The notes under the pieces were generated by a model, which saw only the letters and a program-made list of their open reading frames with translations, was not told where the DNA came from and made no database searches. A program made the translations under genes and the position numbers. DNA of 8,500 nucleotides from JBAROU01 sp049642385 (GTDB taxonomy: Bacteria > Chloroflexota > Dehalococcoidia > DSTF01 > RBG-16-68-14): assembly GCA_049642385.1 (NCBI GenBank), contig JBAROU010000207.1, positions 1 to 8,500 on the forward strand, read 5' to 3'. Shown piece after piece: positions 1 to 6,156 of this stretch; position 1 is the first letter of the stretch, and each line of letters starts with the position of its first letter.

Positions 1-27
1 GATTATATCGACGTGGCGAATAGCGCA

Positions 28-621
28 TCAAGCTGACGAATATGGAAACGACGCAATTCGCGTGTACACACTGCCCCCCGCTTGCAGTCGGCTCTGCATC
101 AGAGCAACCCGCGTTAGCGTAAGCGACGGTAGGGTCGGCGGTTCGTAACGTTCGATCAGCGCGGCGATCTGCTGGCGCTCCTGTGTCGACGCCTGGTCCG
201 GCACTCGCGCTAGCGTCAGATGCGCCGCGAACGGCCTGCGCTCGAGGGGGAAGCCGAGCGGCTCGAGCGCACGTTCGACGCGACTCGCCAGCGCGCCGAG
301 ACCCTGGGTGTCGCCCTCCAGCCCGACCCACACAACGCGCAGCCGCTCGCCTCCGAAACCGCCCACCGCCGCCAGCCGCACCCGCAGCTCGAACGGCTCG
401 ATCGCCGACGAGAGCGCCGCTTCGATCGCCTCGACCTTCGACGCGTCAACGCCGCCCAGGAACTTCAGCGTCACGTGGATGCCTTCCGGTCGCGCCCAGC
501 GCAACCGCTCGGTGCCCAGGCGTTGCAGGTCATCGCGCACGCGGACCAGCGCGCCCTTCACCTCATCCGTCAGCTCGCACGCGACGAAGAGGCGCAACTG
601 CTGCGATCGTTCTTCAGACAT
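28..621 (-). CDS. thpR: RNA 2',3'-cyclic phosphodiesterase (ThpR/LigT family)
   Basis: A 197-residue protein of the 2H phosphoesterase superfamily. Family members open 2',3'-cyclic phosphates on RNA ends to 2'-phosphates and act in the cytoplasm; the in vivo RNA substrate is usually unknown. The two diagnostic H-x-T-L motifs are present: HVTL at residues 49-52 and HLTL at 134-137. They sit about 85 residues apart, as expected for the two symmetric lobes that share one active site. The N-terminal LRLFVACEL strand and the following KFLGG segment also fit the family, and the length is normal. The ATG at 621 has no clear Shine-Dalgarno sequence. The gene is divergent from the esterase operon, with about 100 bases between them, and its stop lies 27 bases inside the left edge of the window, so any downstream partner is not visible. 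The family call is secure; the physiological role is not. Confidence 0.93.
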   Translation of the reverse strand: MSEERSQQLRLFVACELTDEVKGALVRVRDDLQRLGTERLRWARPEGIHVTLKFLGGVDASKVEAIEAALSSAIEPFELRVRLAAVGGFGGERLRVVWVGLEGDTQGLGALASRVERALEPLGFPLERRPFAAHLTLARVPDQASTQERQQIAALIERYEPPTLPSLTLTRVALMQSRLQAGGSVYTRIASFPYSSA

Positions 622-650
622 CCGTCACTGGCATGGTAACGCACCGATGC

Positions 651-678
651 TTGACGGCAGCGTCCACAAACCTATACT
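651..678 (+). promoter_or_regulatory. Sigma-70-type promoter of the esterase operon
   Basis: A -35 box TTGACG (651-656, 5 of 6 consensus bases) is followed after 16 bases by a -10 box TATACT (673-678, 5 of 6). Transcription would start near 685, leaving a leader of roughly 34 bases before the Shine-Dalgarno-supported TTG at 719. The promoter lies downstream of the in-frame ATG at 647, which argues against that ATG as the start. Prediction by eye only. Confidence 0.6.
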
Positions 679-693
679 GAATGCAATTCATTC
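679..693. promoter_or_regulatory. Short inverted repeat at the predicted esterase transcription start
   Basis: GAATG-N5-CATTC, 5+5 bp arms, lies immediately after the -10 box and spans the expected +1 position. That is a typical place for a repressor operator. It is short and could be coincidental; no regulator gene is in the window to pair it with. Confidence 0.25.
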
Positions 694-704
694 GTCCCCG
701 GAAC

Positions 705-709
705 GGAGG
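705..709 (+). promoter_or_regulatory. Shine-Dalgarno GGAGG that selects the TTG start at 719
   Basis: GGAGG ends 9 bases before TTG at 719. No comparable site precedes the in-frame ATG at 647. The in-frame CTG at 713 is only 3 bases from the GGAGG, which is too close. Confidence 0.6.
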
Positions 710-718
710 CGCCTGGCC

Positions 719-1918
719 TTGCAAGTAGCGTATATCGTGGGAACAGCCGGCAAGCTCGTGCTGGCGGCCATCGTCCTGGCGGTGCTCGCGTACTTCGTTC
801 CCTCGCTCGGCATCGCCTCGGCCGCGCCCGGGGCGAGTGGCTGCACGCCCGACCGGACTCACGCCGCGGGCGACTTCACTCAAACCATCGACTCGGGCGG
901 CGTGGCACGCCAGTTCCGGCTGCACGTACCGCCGTCATACGACGGAACCGCGCGCGTGCCGCTGGTGCTGCTCTTCCACGGCGCCGGCAGCACGGACGAC
1001 GGCATCTCCACGTACACCGGCTTCCCCGACAAGGCGGACGAGGCAGGCTTCATCGCGGTAATGCCACTCGGCACCGTACCGCAGGGACTGCCATTAGGCC
1101 GCATCTTCGACCACTTGACGTTCATCCCGGGCATGCCGGACGACGTCGCGTTCGTCGACGACCTGCTCGACAAGCTCGAGGCGCAGCTGTGCATCGACCC
1201 GCGGCGCGTGTACTCGACGGGCTTCTCCAACGGCGGCATGTTCTCCGTCCGGCTCGCCTGCGACCTGGGTGACCGCTTCGCCGCGATCGCGCCCGTCGCA
1301 GGCGTATACTATCCGCCCTTCGCCTGGCAACTCGCCGACGTGGAGCCGGGCTGCCCCTCCGGCCCGATCCCGATGCTTGCCATCCATGGGACGAACGACC
1401 AATCGGTGTTCTTCGAGGGGGGGCCGGTCTTCGGTAGCAAAGCCCTCACGATCAAGCCGATCGAGACCTATGTCCTGCCGGACTGGGCCGCCCATAATCA
1501 CTGCGCCGGCACGCCCGAACAGCAACCCGTGACGGACCACGTGCGTCTCGTACGGTACGGCGGGTGCGAGGACGACGCCATCGTTCAGCTCTACGTCATC
1601 GAGGGCGGAATGCACGTCTGGCCTGGCGCGCTCGACCTGCCTGCCCCCGACGTCAACGACGATATCGATGCGAACGATCTGATCTGGGACTTTTTCGAGC
1701 GCCACCCGAAGCCGATCGCCCAGCCGAGTGTCGCACAAGCAACGCCGACTCCCCGACCGACCGCAGCGGTCTCCGGACTCCCTTCGACAGGAGTGCAGGC
1801 GGAACATGACGGCCGCCTTGCGGTAACAGTATTGCTGCTGGCGCTCGCTACCGTTGCGATCACAAGCGGCATCTGGTACACGATGCGCACGCGAAAGCGC
1901 GAGGGGAAACGACGATGA
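719..1918 (+). CDS. Secreted LPXTG-anchored esterase, PHB-depolymerase/feruloyl-esterase family (first of tandem pair)
   Basis: An alpha/beta-hydrolase of the LpqC/PHB-depolymerase-like group, 399 residues from the TTG start. Family members hydrolyse polyhydroxyalkanoate, feruloyl or acetyl-xylan esters outside the cell; the substrate here cannot be told. Residues 7-30 form a signal-peptide hydrophobic core with a likely cleavage near ASAA (about 33-36). Catalytic features are the HG oxyanion pair at 87-88, nucleophile S170 in GFSNG, D227 in HGTND and H299 in GGMHVW. Six cysteines (42, 158, 181, 212, 262, 283) all recur in the next gene. A Thr/Pro linker (341-348) leads to LPSTG (354-358), a membrane helix (about 367-388) and a basic tail, a canonical sortase signal. 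The start was chosen from the promoter and Shine-Dalgarno; an ATG at 647 would add 24 residues, including an ERRR stretch that could also serve as a signal-peptide n-region. The stop overlaps the next start (ATGA), implying coupled translation. Confidence 0.87.
   Translation: MQVAYIVGTAGKLVLAAIVLAVLAYFVPSLGIASAAPGASGCTPDRTHAAGDFTQTIDSGGVARQFRLHVPPSYDGTARVPLVLLFHGAGSTDDGISTYTGFPDKADEAGFIAVMPLGTVPQGLPLGRIFDHLTFIPGMPDDVAFVDDLLDKLEAQLCIDPRRVYSTGFSNGGMFSVRLACDLGDRFAAIAPVAGVYYPPFAWQLADVEPGCPSGPIPMLAIHGTNDQSVFFEGGPVFGSKALTIKPIETYVLPDWAAHNHCAGTPEQQPVTDHVRLVRYGGCEDDAIVQLYVIEGGMHVWPGALDLPAPDVNDDIDANDLIWDFFERHPKPIAQPSVAQATPTPRPTAAVSGLPSTGVQAEHDGRLAVTVLLLALATVAITSGIWYTMRTRKREGKRR
1778..1915 (+). other. 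LPXTG cell-wall sorting signal of esterase 1
   Basis: Encodes LPSTG, a short spacer, a hydrophobic helix of about 22 residues and a tail rich in Arg and Lys. This is the full three-part sortase signal. Sortases of the LPXTG type cut between T and G and attach the protein to the cell wall. No sortase gene is in the window. Confidence 0.8.
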
Positions 1919-3126
1919 CAATGCAAGGCGGGCCGCTCACGTTCGTATGGATGTCGCTCGCGTTCCTCGCCGCGATCACAGCTGCGATCGTTGCCACGCC
2001 GACCCGCACGTCCGTCGGAAGCGCCTCAGCGTGCAACCCGGCACTCACGCACGCTTCGGGCGACTTCAATGAGACTGTCGCCTCAGGCGGCTTGACCCGC
2101 AACTACATTCTCCACGTCCCGCCCTCCTACATTGGCAGTGACGCCGTCCCGCTCGTGCTCAACATCCATGGACTGGGCGGCAACCCCACCCAGCAAGCAG
2201 GCTACACCGGCTTACCCGCCAAGGCCGACGCGGAGGGGTTCATCACCGTCGCACCGCTGGGCACCTCGACAGGCGGCTTCGGCGTACCGCACTGGAACTT
2301 CACCACGATCGAGCCGTACGCCGACCCCAGCGTGCCAGACGACGTTGCATTCATCAGTGACCTGCTCGACAAGCTGGAAGCCCAGCTCTGCATCGACGCC
2401 ACGCGCGTGTATTCGACCGGTCTCTCCAACGGCGCGATGATGTCCGTCCGCCTCGCTTGCAACCTCTCCGACCGCATCGCTGCGATCGCGCCGGTCGCCG
2501 GCGCGTACTACCCGCCGTTCTCGCCTGACATTGCCGCCGAGCCGCCCTGCAATTCCACACGACCAGTCTCGATCATCGCCTTCCACGGCACCGATGATCC
2601 GATCATCCTGTTCGAGGGGGGGCCAATTGGTATCAGCGGCATCGGGCTCAGCACCCGCCATATCGAGAGTGAGGTCATGCCGGACTGGGCCGCGCACAAC
2701 GGCTGCGACCCCACGCCCGTCATCTCGCAGGCCAGCGCGAACGTGCGCCTGATCGAGTACGGGAACTGCGACGACGGCGTCGTGGTGCAGCTCTACGCCG
2801 TCGAAGGCGGTGGCCACACGTGGCCTGACGCTGCCGGCGCCCTACCGGAATCGATCGTCGGCGCGACGACGACCGAGATCAACGCGAACGACCTGCTTTG
2901 GGACTTCTTCCAGGCGCATACGCTCCCCGCCGTCCAAGCGCCCGCGCCCTCAGCGACCGCGCCAGCTGCCACTGTCTCGTCGCTGCCCACCACGGGCAGC
3001 AACAGCGATAGCAGCGGTATGAACGTCGGCATTGTGATCGGGATCGTGGTTGCTAGCACGGTCGCCCTCGGTGGCGCAGCGTGGGCCGGGCGACGGCTGA
3101 TCACCCGCCGTCAAACGCCGGAGTAG
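1915..3126 (+). CDS. Secreted LPXTG-anchored esterase, PHB-depolymerase/feruloyl-esterase family (second of tandem pair)
   Basis: A 403-residue paralogue of the preceding gene, alike along its whole length, so the pair arose by duplication. It has a signal peptide (hydrophobic about 8-27, likely cleavage near SASA, 36-39), the HG oxyanion pair at 85-86, nucleophile S171 in GLSNG, D228 in HGTDD and H301 in GGGHTW. The six cysteines (40, 159, 182, 212, 264, 285) match those of esterase 1. An Ala/Pro-rich linker (340-352) is followed by LPTTG (357-361), a membrane helix (about 370-391) and a basic end. The ATG at 1915 overlaps the upstream stop as ATGA and has GAGGGG (1901-1906) 8 bases upstream; an ATG at 1921 is a possible alternative. 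The active-site surroundings differ between the copies (AFIS against AFVD, HWNFTT against IFDHLTF), which hints at different substrates. The 3' end overlaps ccsA tail to tail by 16 bases. Confidence 0.88.
   Translation: MTMQGGPLTFVWMSLAFLAAITAAIVATPTRTSVGSASACNPALTHASGDFNETVASGGLTRNYILHVPPSYIGSDAVPLVLNIHGLGGNPTQQAGYTGLPAKADAEGFITVAPLGTSTGGFGVPHWNFTTIEPYADPSVPDDVAFISDLLDKLEAQLCIDATRVYSTGLSNGAMMSVRLACNLSDRIAAIAPVAGAYYPPFSPDIAAEPPCNSTRPVSIIAFHGTDDPIILFEGGPIGISGIGLSTRHIESEVMPDWAAHNGCDPTPVISQASANVRLIEYGNCDDGVVVQLYAVEGGGHTWPDAAGALPESIVGATTTEINANDLLWDFFQAHTLPAVQAPAPSATAPAATVSSLPTTGSNSDSSGMNVGIVIGIVVASTVALGGAAWAGRRLITRRQTPE
2983..3123 (+). other. LPXTG cell-wall sorting signal of esterase 2
   Basis: Encodes LPTTG, a Ser/Asn/Asp-rich spacer, a Gly/Val/Ile-rich helix and a RRLITRR basic end. 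The same architecture in both paralogues shows that surface anchoring is conserved and not accidental. Confidence 0.8.
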
Positions 3127-4031
3127 GAGTGTAGGCCGCTTACCCAGAGGTTCACCGCGAAGTAGGTGAACATCACCGCCGCGAAGCCGAACACCAGCAG
3201 CCACGCCGACTTCGTGCCGCGCCAACCGCGCAGATTTCGCGCATGCAGGTAGCCCGCATAGATCAGCCAGACCACCAGCGCCGACGTTTCTTTCGCGTCC
3301 CAGCCCCAGTAGCGGCCCCACGCCTGGCTTGCCCAGAACGCCCCCAGCGTGATACCTAGCGTGAGCATCGGGAAGCCGATGAGCACCGACCTGCTCGCAA
3401 TCTCCTCCAGCGTCTCGCGCGAGGGCAGGCGTGCGAAGCGTCGCTCTCTCGCCGAGCCTTGGAGCAGATACATTACGCCCGCTCCGAACGAGATCGACAG
3501 CGCAGCATACGAGAGCATCATCGTCGCGACGTGCGCGCCGAGGATCTGGTTCGATTGGAGCGCCGGGATAAGGGGACGAACCTCAGGGGGGAAGAACGCC
3601 AGCGCGATCGCGAACAGCGCCAGCGCAACCGGCAGCACGAACGCGCCCACCGTCCGAGCCGAAGGCCAGCCTTCCGCTCGCTGTCCGTTGCGCCACTCGA
3701 ACAGCCCGTACGCGAGCAGAATCCCCCAGCCAAATCCGACGGTGTACTCCCACATGTTGGCGTAGGGCGGATGCCCCGTCGCCTGCCAGCGCGCTCCGAG
3801 CGAGATGGTAAGCACCAGCACCGCCAGCCACGTGCCGATCGTCGCGAGCGGGCCCAGCCAGCCGGGGAGCTGCGCCTGCGCCGCGACGGTCATCGTCGCG
3901 CCGGCATCCGTTGCTGCGGAGCGATACACGACGCGCGGCCAGAGCGGCAGCGCGATGTAGCAGACAGCAGCGAAGCCAGCAATCGCAAAGCCGAAGAGGA
4001 AAGCGTTGTATGCGAGCTGCTCAGCGTCCAT
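3111..4031 (-). CDS. ccsA: Cytochrome c biogenesis protein, CcsA/ResC type (WWD domain)
   Basis: A 306-residue polytopic membrane protein of the system II heme-handling family; in many databases this form is named CcsB, after TIGR03144. With a ResB-type partner it carries heme across the membrane and attaches it to apocytochromes c on the outer face. The tryptophan-rich WWD signature is intact at about 238-248 (W238, W242, W244, D245, E248). The GHPPYANMWEY motif lies at 86-96. H87, H167 and H301 (in the conserved LHSYSG end) are candidates for the conserved histidines that ligate heme in this family. About eight hydrophobic segments can be seen. The start at 4031 has AGGA 7 bases upstream, inside a short palindromic repeat. 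It is the last gene of the folE run, 33 bases after the deacetylase. No ResB or CcsX partner is present here. Confidence 0.92.
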   Translation of the reverse strand: MDAEQLAYNAFLFGFAIAGFAAVCYIALPLWPRVVYRSAATDAGATMTVAAQAQLPGWLGPLATIGTWLAVLVLTISLGARWQATGHPPYANMWEYTVGFGWGILLAYGLFEWRNGQRAEGWPSARTVGAFVLPVALALFAIALAFFPPEVRPLIPALQSNQILGAHVATMMLSYAALSISFGAGVMYLLQGSARERRFARLPSRETLEEIASRSVLIGFPMLTLGITLGAFWASQAWGRYWGWDAKETSALVVWLIYAGYLHARNLRGWRGTKSAWLLVFGFAAVMFTYFAVNLWVSGLHSYSGV

Positions 4032-4036
4032 TATCT

Positions 4037-4060
4037 CATCCTGAGCATATCGAAGGAGGG
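4037..4060. repeat. Short imperfect palindrome between deacetylase and ccsA
   Basis: The core pairs TCCT (4039-4042) with AGGA (4054-4057) around GAGC..TCGA. On the minus strand it reads CCTTCGATATGCTCAGGAT. It resembles short palindromes of the CCTTCG-N-GCTCAGGA type that I remember as dispersed in many bacterial genomes; that is recall, not a search. One arm supplies the AGGA Shine-Dalgarno of ccsA. Confidence 0.45.
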
Positions 4061-4064
4061 CGCG

Positions 4065-4892
4065 TCAGCGCGGCGTCTGCGCGGGCGCCGACGAAGACGC
4101 CGTCGCCGCAGCCTGCTGCTGCTCTTGCCCTTGCTGGCGCATCGGCCGGCGGATCTGCACCCGCTTGAACGACTCGACTTGGCGGCCATTGCGAGAGGCG
4201 CGCATCCGCTCCTCCCACGTGCGCCGGATCTCCTCCGCGCTGCGATTCCCCAACTGGCTCCGATGGCAGAGGATCGCGTCCAGCTTCGTCTGGAGATGCG
4301 CGCTAATGTCTACAGCGTAGTCAGCATCATCCGTACCGGCAAGCAGCATCTCGTTCACCTGGTGCGCCTCCAGGCCGTCCTGCTTGTGGCGCGGGTAGTA
4401 GAGGTGATCGCGCACCGCCGGATAGACCGCGTCGCGCACGGCGATGCCCACGGCGCGGTGGTCGGAGTGGTTGAATCCCTGTCGAAAGCCGTCCCACGTC
4501 AGCACAACCTCGGGTCGATACTGCCGGAAGAGCTTTACGATCTGACCTCGGAACTCAGCATCAGCTTTGAGAAAGCCGTCCGGATAGCCGAGGAAGATCA
4601 CGTCTTTCACACCCAGCACGCGACAAGCCTCGCGCTGCTCCTGCTCTCGGATCGCCGCTAGATCCTGCGACGTCAGGTCGGGCTCGTGCGTGCCCTTGTC
4701 ACCGCTCGTCGCGAGAACGTAGTACACCGTCCAGCCCTGCGCGCACCACTTGGCTACTGTTCCGCCACAGAGGAACTCCGCGTCATCCGGGTGCGCGACG
4801 ATCACCATCGCCGTCAGCGGGCCATCTTTGCCCAGCTCCTCGTTTGGCGTCGCGCCCTTCTTGCGCCAGGGCAGCCTATCGAACAGCGCCAT
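4065..4892 (-). CDS. PIG-L/LmbE-family N-acetylglucosamine deacetylase (MshB/BshB-like)
   Basis: A 275-residue zinc-dependent deacetylase of the family that includes MshB, BshB and PIG-L, which remove acetyl from a GlcNAc conjugate. The AHPDDAE motif at 33-39 gives zinc ligands H34 and D37 and general base D36. NHSDHRAVG at 141-149 provides the third ligand H145 and a likely catalytic H142. The strand VYYVLATSGDKG (56-67) and LGYPDG (101-106) also match the family. The last 28 residues (about 248-275) are low-complexity and rich in Gln, Ala, Ser and Pro, outside the catalytic fold. The start ATG lies one base after the stop of the glycosyltransferase and has no Shine-Dalgarno, so translation probably depends on the upstream gene. 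Its exact substrate is not shown by sequence; the neighbour suggests a GlcNAc-inositol or related glycoside. Confidence 0.88.
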   Translation of the reverse strand: MALFDRLPWRKKGATPNEELGKDGPLTAMVIVAHPDDAEFLCGGTVAKWCAQGWTVYYVLATSGDKGTHEPDLTSQDLAAIREQEQREACRVLGVKDVIFLGYPDGFLKADAEFRGQIVKLFRQYRPEVVLTWDGFRQGFNHSDHRAVGIAVRDAVYPAVRDHLYYPRHKQDGLEAHQVNEMLLAGTDDADYAVDISAHLQTKLDAILCHRSQLGNRSAEEIRRTWEERMRASRNGRQVESFKRVQIRRPMRQQGQEQQQAAATASSSAPAQTPR

Positions 4893-4893
4893 G

Positions 4894-6156
4894 CTAGTTT
4901 TTGAACGCTGCCACGCCCGTCGCCGCCGTCCCGTCGATCAGCTCTGCGTAGATGCCAAGCACAGCTTCCGCAACGTTACCCCATCGGAAGCGCTCGACGT
5001 ACTCGCGCGCTGTCTGCCCAAAGGCGCGGCGCAGCTCGTCGTTACCCAGTAGCAGCTCCAGCCGCTCTGCGAACGGCTCAGGGCAACGCCACGGGATCAG
5101 GTAGCCCGTCTCACCATCAAGCACTGTGCCGGCGAGGCCACCGACGCGCGAGGCGACGACCGGCGTGCCACAGGCCATCGCCTCCAGCGCGACGAGCCCA
5201 AAGCTCTCGTAGAACGACGGCACGACGCAGACATCGGCCGCGCTGTAGAACAGCGGCAGCCGTTCGTGGTCGACCGCGCCCAGGAAGTTCACCCGCTCGG
5301 CGATGCCCAGCTCCGACGCCAGGCTACGCAGGTGCGCCATCTCACCGCCCAGCGCGGAGTTATCGCCGCCGACGACGAGCACGAAGCAGTCCGGCATCTC
5401 TTCCAGCCGCGCAGCCGCGCCGAGCAGGATATCGACGCCCTTCAACGGCTCGATGCGCCCGACGAAGAGCAGGATGCGGTCGTCGTCCCGCAGCCCGAGC
5501 TGGCGACGGGCATCGTCGCGTTCCACGGGGTGAAACACGTCGAGGTTCACGCCGCAAGGCACGACGCTCACGCGATTCGCGTCCGCGCCATAGTGCCGCG
5601 CCAGCAGTTGCTGCTCGTCCCGGCTCGCAACGACGATCCGATCGGCGTGCTGCGCGATTAGGCGCTCCGCCGCGATGCGCGGCTCCGGCTCTTGCTCGGT
5701 CACGCGCGCGCGGTTCTTCACCTCGCCCAGCGTGTGGAACATCGCGACGTGGGGCACACCCCAACGCGCCTTGAGCGCCTCCGCCGCTACGCCCGCGAGC
5801 CAGTAGTGGCTGTGCAACAGGTCGTACGTAAGGTCCTCGCGCCGCGCGAAGTCATGGACACCCTGCTCGAACGCCTCAACGTGCTCCGGCAGCGCTTCCT
5901 TCTCGACCGGCTCCGTCGGCCCAGCGTCAATGTGCACGACGCGTGCCGCGGGCACACCCTCGCGCTCGCTACCGCCGATGAACGAGACCTCGGGGGCGTC
6001 GGGGTCGGTCCGGCGCGTGAAGACGTCAACTGCATGGCCGCCTTCGGCAAGCTCGCGCGCCAGCTCGCGAACGTAGACGTTCAGACCGCCCGTCTCGCGT
6101 CCGCCTAGCGGCGCCAGCGGCGATGTGTGGTAACTCAAGACCGCGATGCGATACAT
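4894..6156 (-). CDS. GT4-family glycosyltransferase, MshA-like (D-inositol-3-phosphate glycosyltransferase type)
   Basis: A 420-residue GT-B glycosyltransferase. Its N-terminal acceptor domain has GGLNVYV (23-29), HSHYW (115-119) and FHTLGEVKN (140-148), all typical of MshA, which transfers GlcNAc from UDP-GlcNAc to inositol phosphate. The C-terminal donor domain has PCGVN (200-204), FVGRIEPLKG (231-240, with R234 and K239) and the ESFGLVALE E-x7-E motif (E317, E325). From memory of the Corynebacterium MshA structure, the inositol-phosphate ligands are Lys78, Tyr110, Thr134 and Arg154. K86, Y118, T142 and R160 are the likely equivalents. The start overlaps the folE stop as TGATG with no Shine-Dalgarno, and the deacetylase starts one base after the stop. 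Alternatives are a sucrose-synthase-like, lipid or pterin glycosyltransferase. Fold is certain, MshA-type acceptor is probable. Confidence 0.85.
   Translation of the reverse strand: MYRIAVLSYHTSPLAPLGGRETGGLNVYVRELARELAEGGHAVDVFTRRTDPDAPEVSFIGGSEREGVPAARVVHIDAGPTEPVEKEALPEHVEAFEQGVHDFARREDLTYDLLHSHYWLAGVAAEALKARWGVPHVAMFHTLGEVKNRARVTEQEPEPRIAAERLIAQHADRIVVASRDEQQLLARHYGADANRVSVVPCGVNLDVFHPVERDDARRQLGLRDDDRILLFVGRIEPLKGVDILLGAAARLEEMPDCFVLVVGGDNSALGGEMAHLRSLASELGIAERVNFLGAVDHERLPLFYSAADVCVVPSFYESFGLVALEAMACGTPVVASRVGGLAGTVLDGETGYLIPWRCPEPFAERLELLLGNDELRRAFGQTAREYVERFRWGNVAEAVLGIYAELIDGTAATGVAAFKN

Noticed and set aside
622..700. Possible thpR promoter on the minus strand
   Set aside because: TATAGG- and TACCAT-like -10 boxes can be read, but none has a credible -35 box at 16-18 bases.
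308..718. Upstream extension of the esterase 1 reading frame
   Set aside because: It is antisense to thpR, has Ser/Arg/Pro-rich shadow composition, and lies mostly upstream of the predicted promoter.
1094..1921. Minus-strand open frame of 275 codons opposite esterase 1, and a similar one at 2212-2817 opposite esterase 2
   Set aside because: They occur antisense to paralogous genes, so their similarity to one another is explained by the sense-strand duplication.
3459..4661. Long plus-strand open frame of about 400 codons
   Set aside because: It runs antisense through ccsA and the deacetylase, has an Arg/His-rich composition typical of GC-rich shadow frames, and matches no family. Both opposite-strand genes have intact catalytic motifs.
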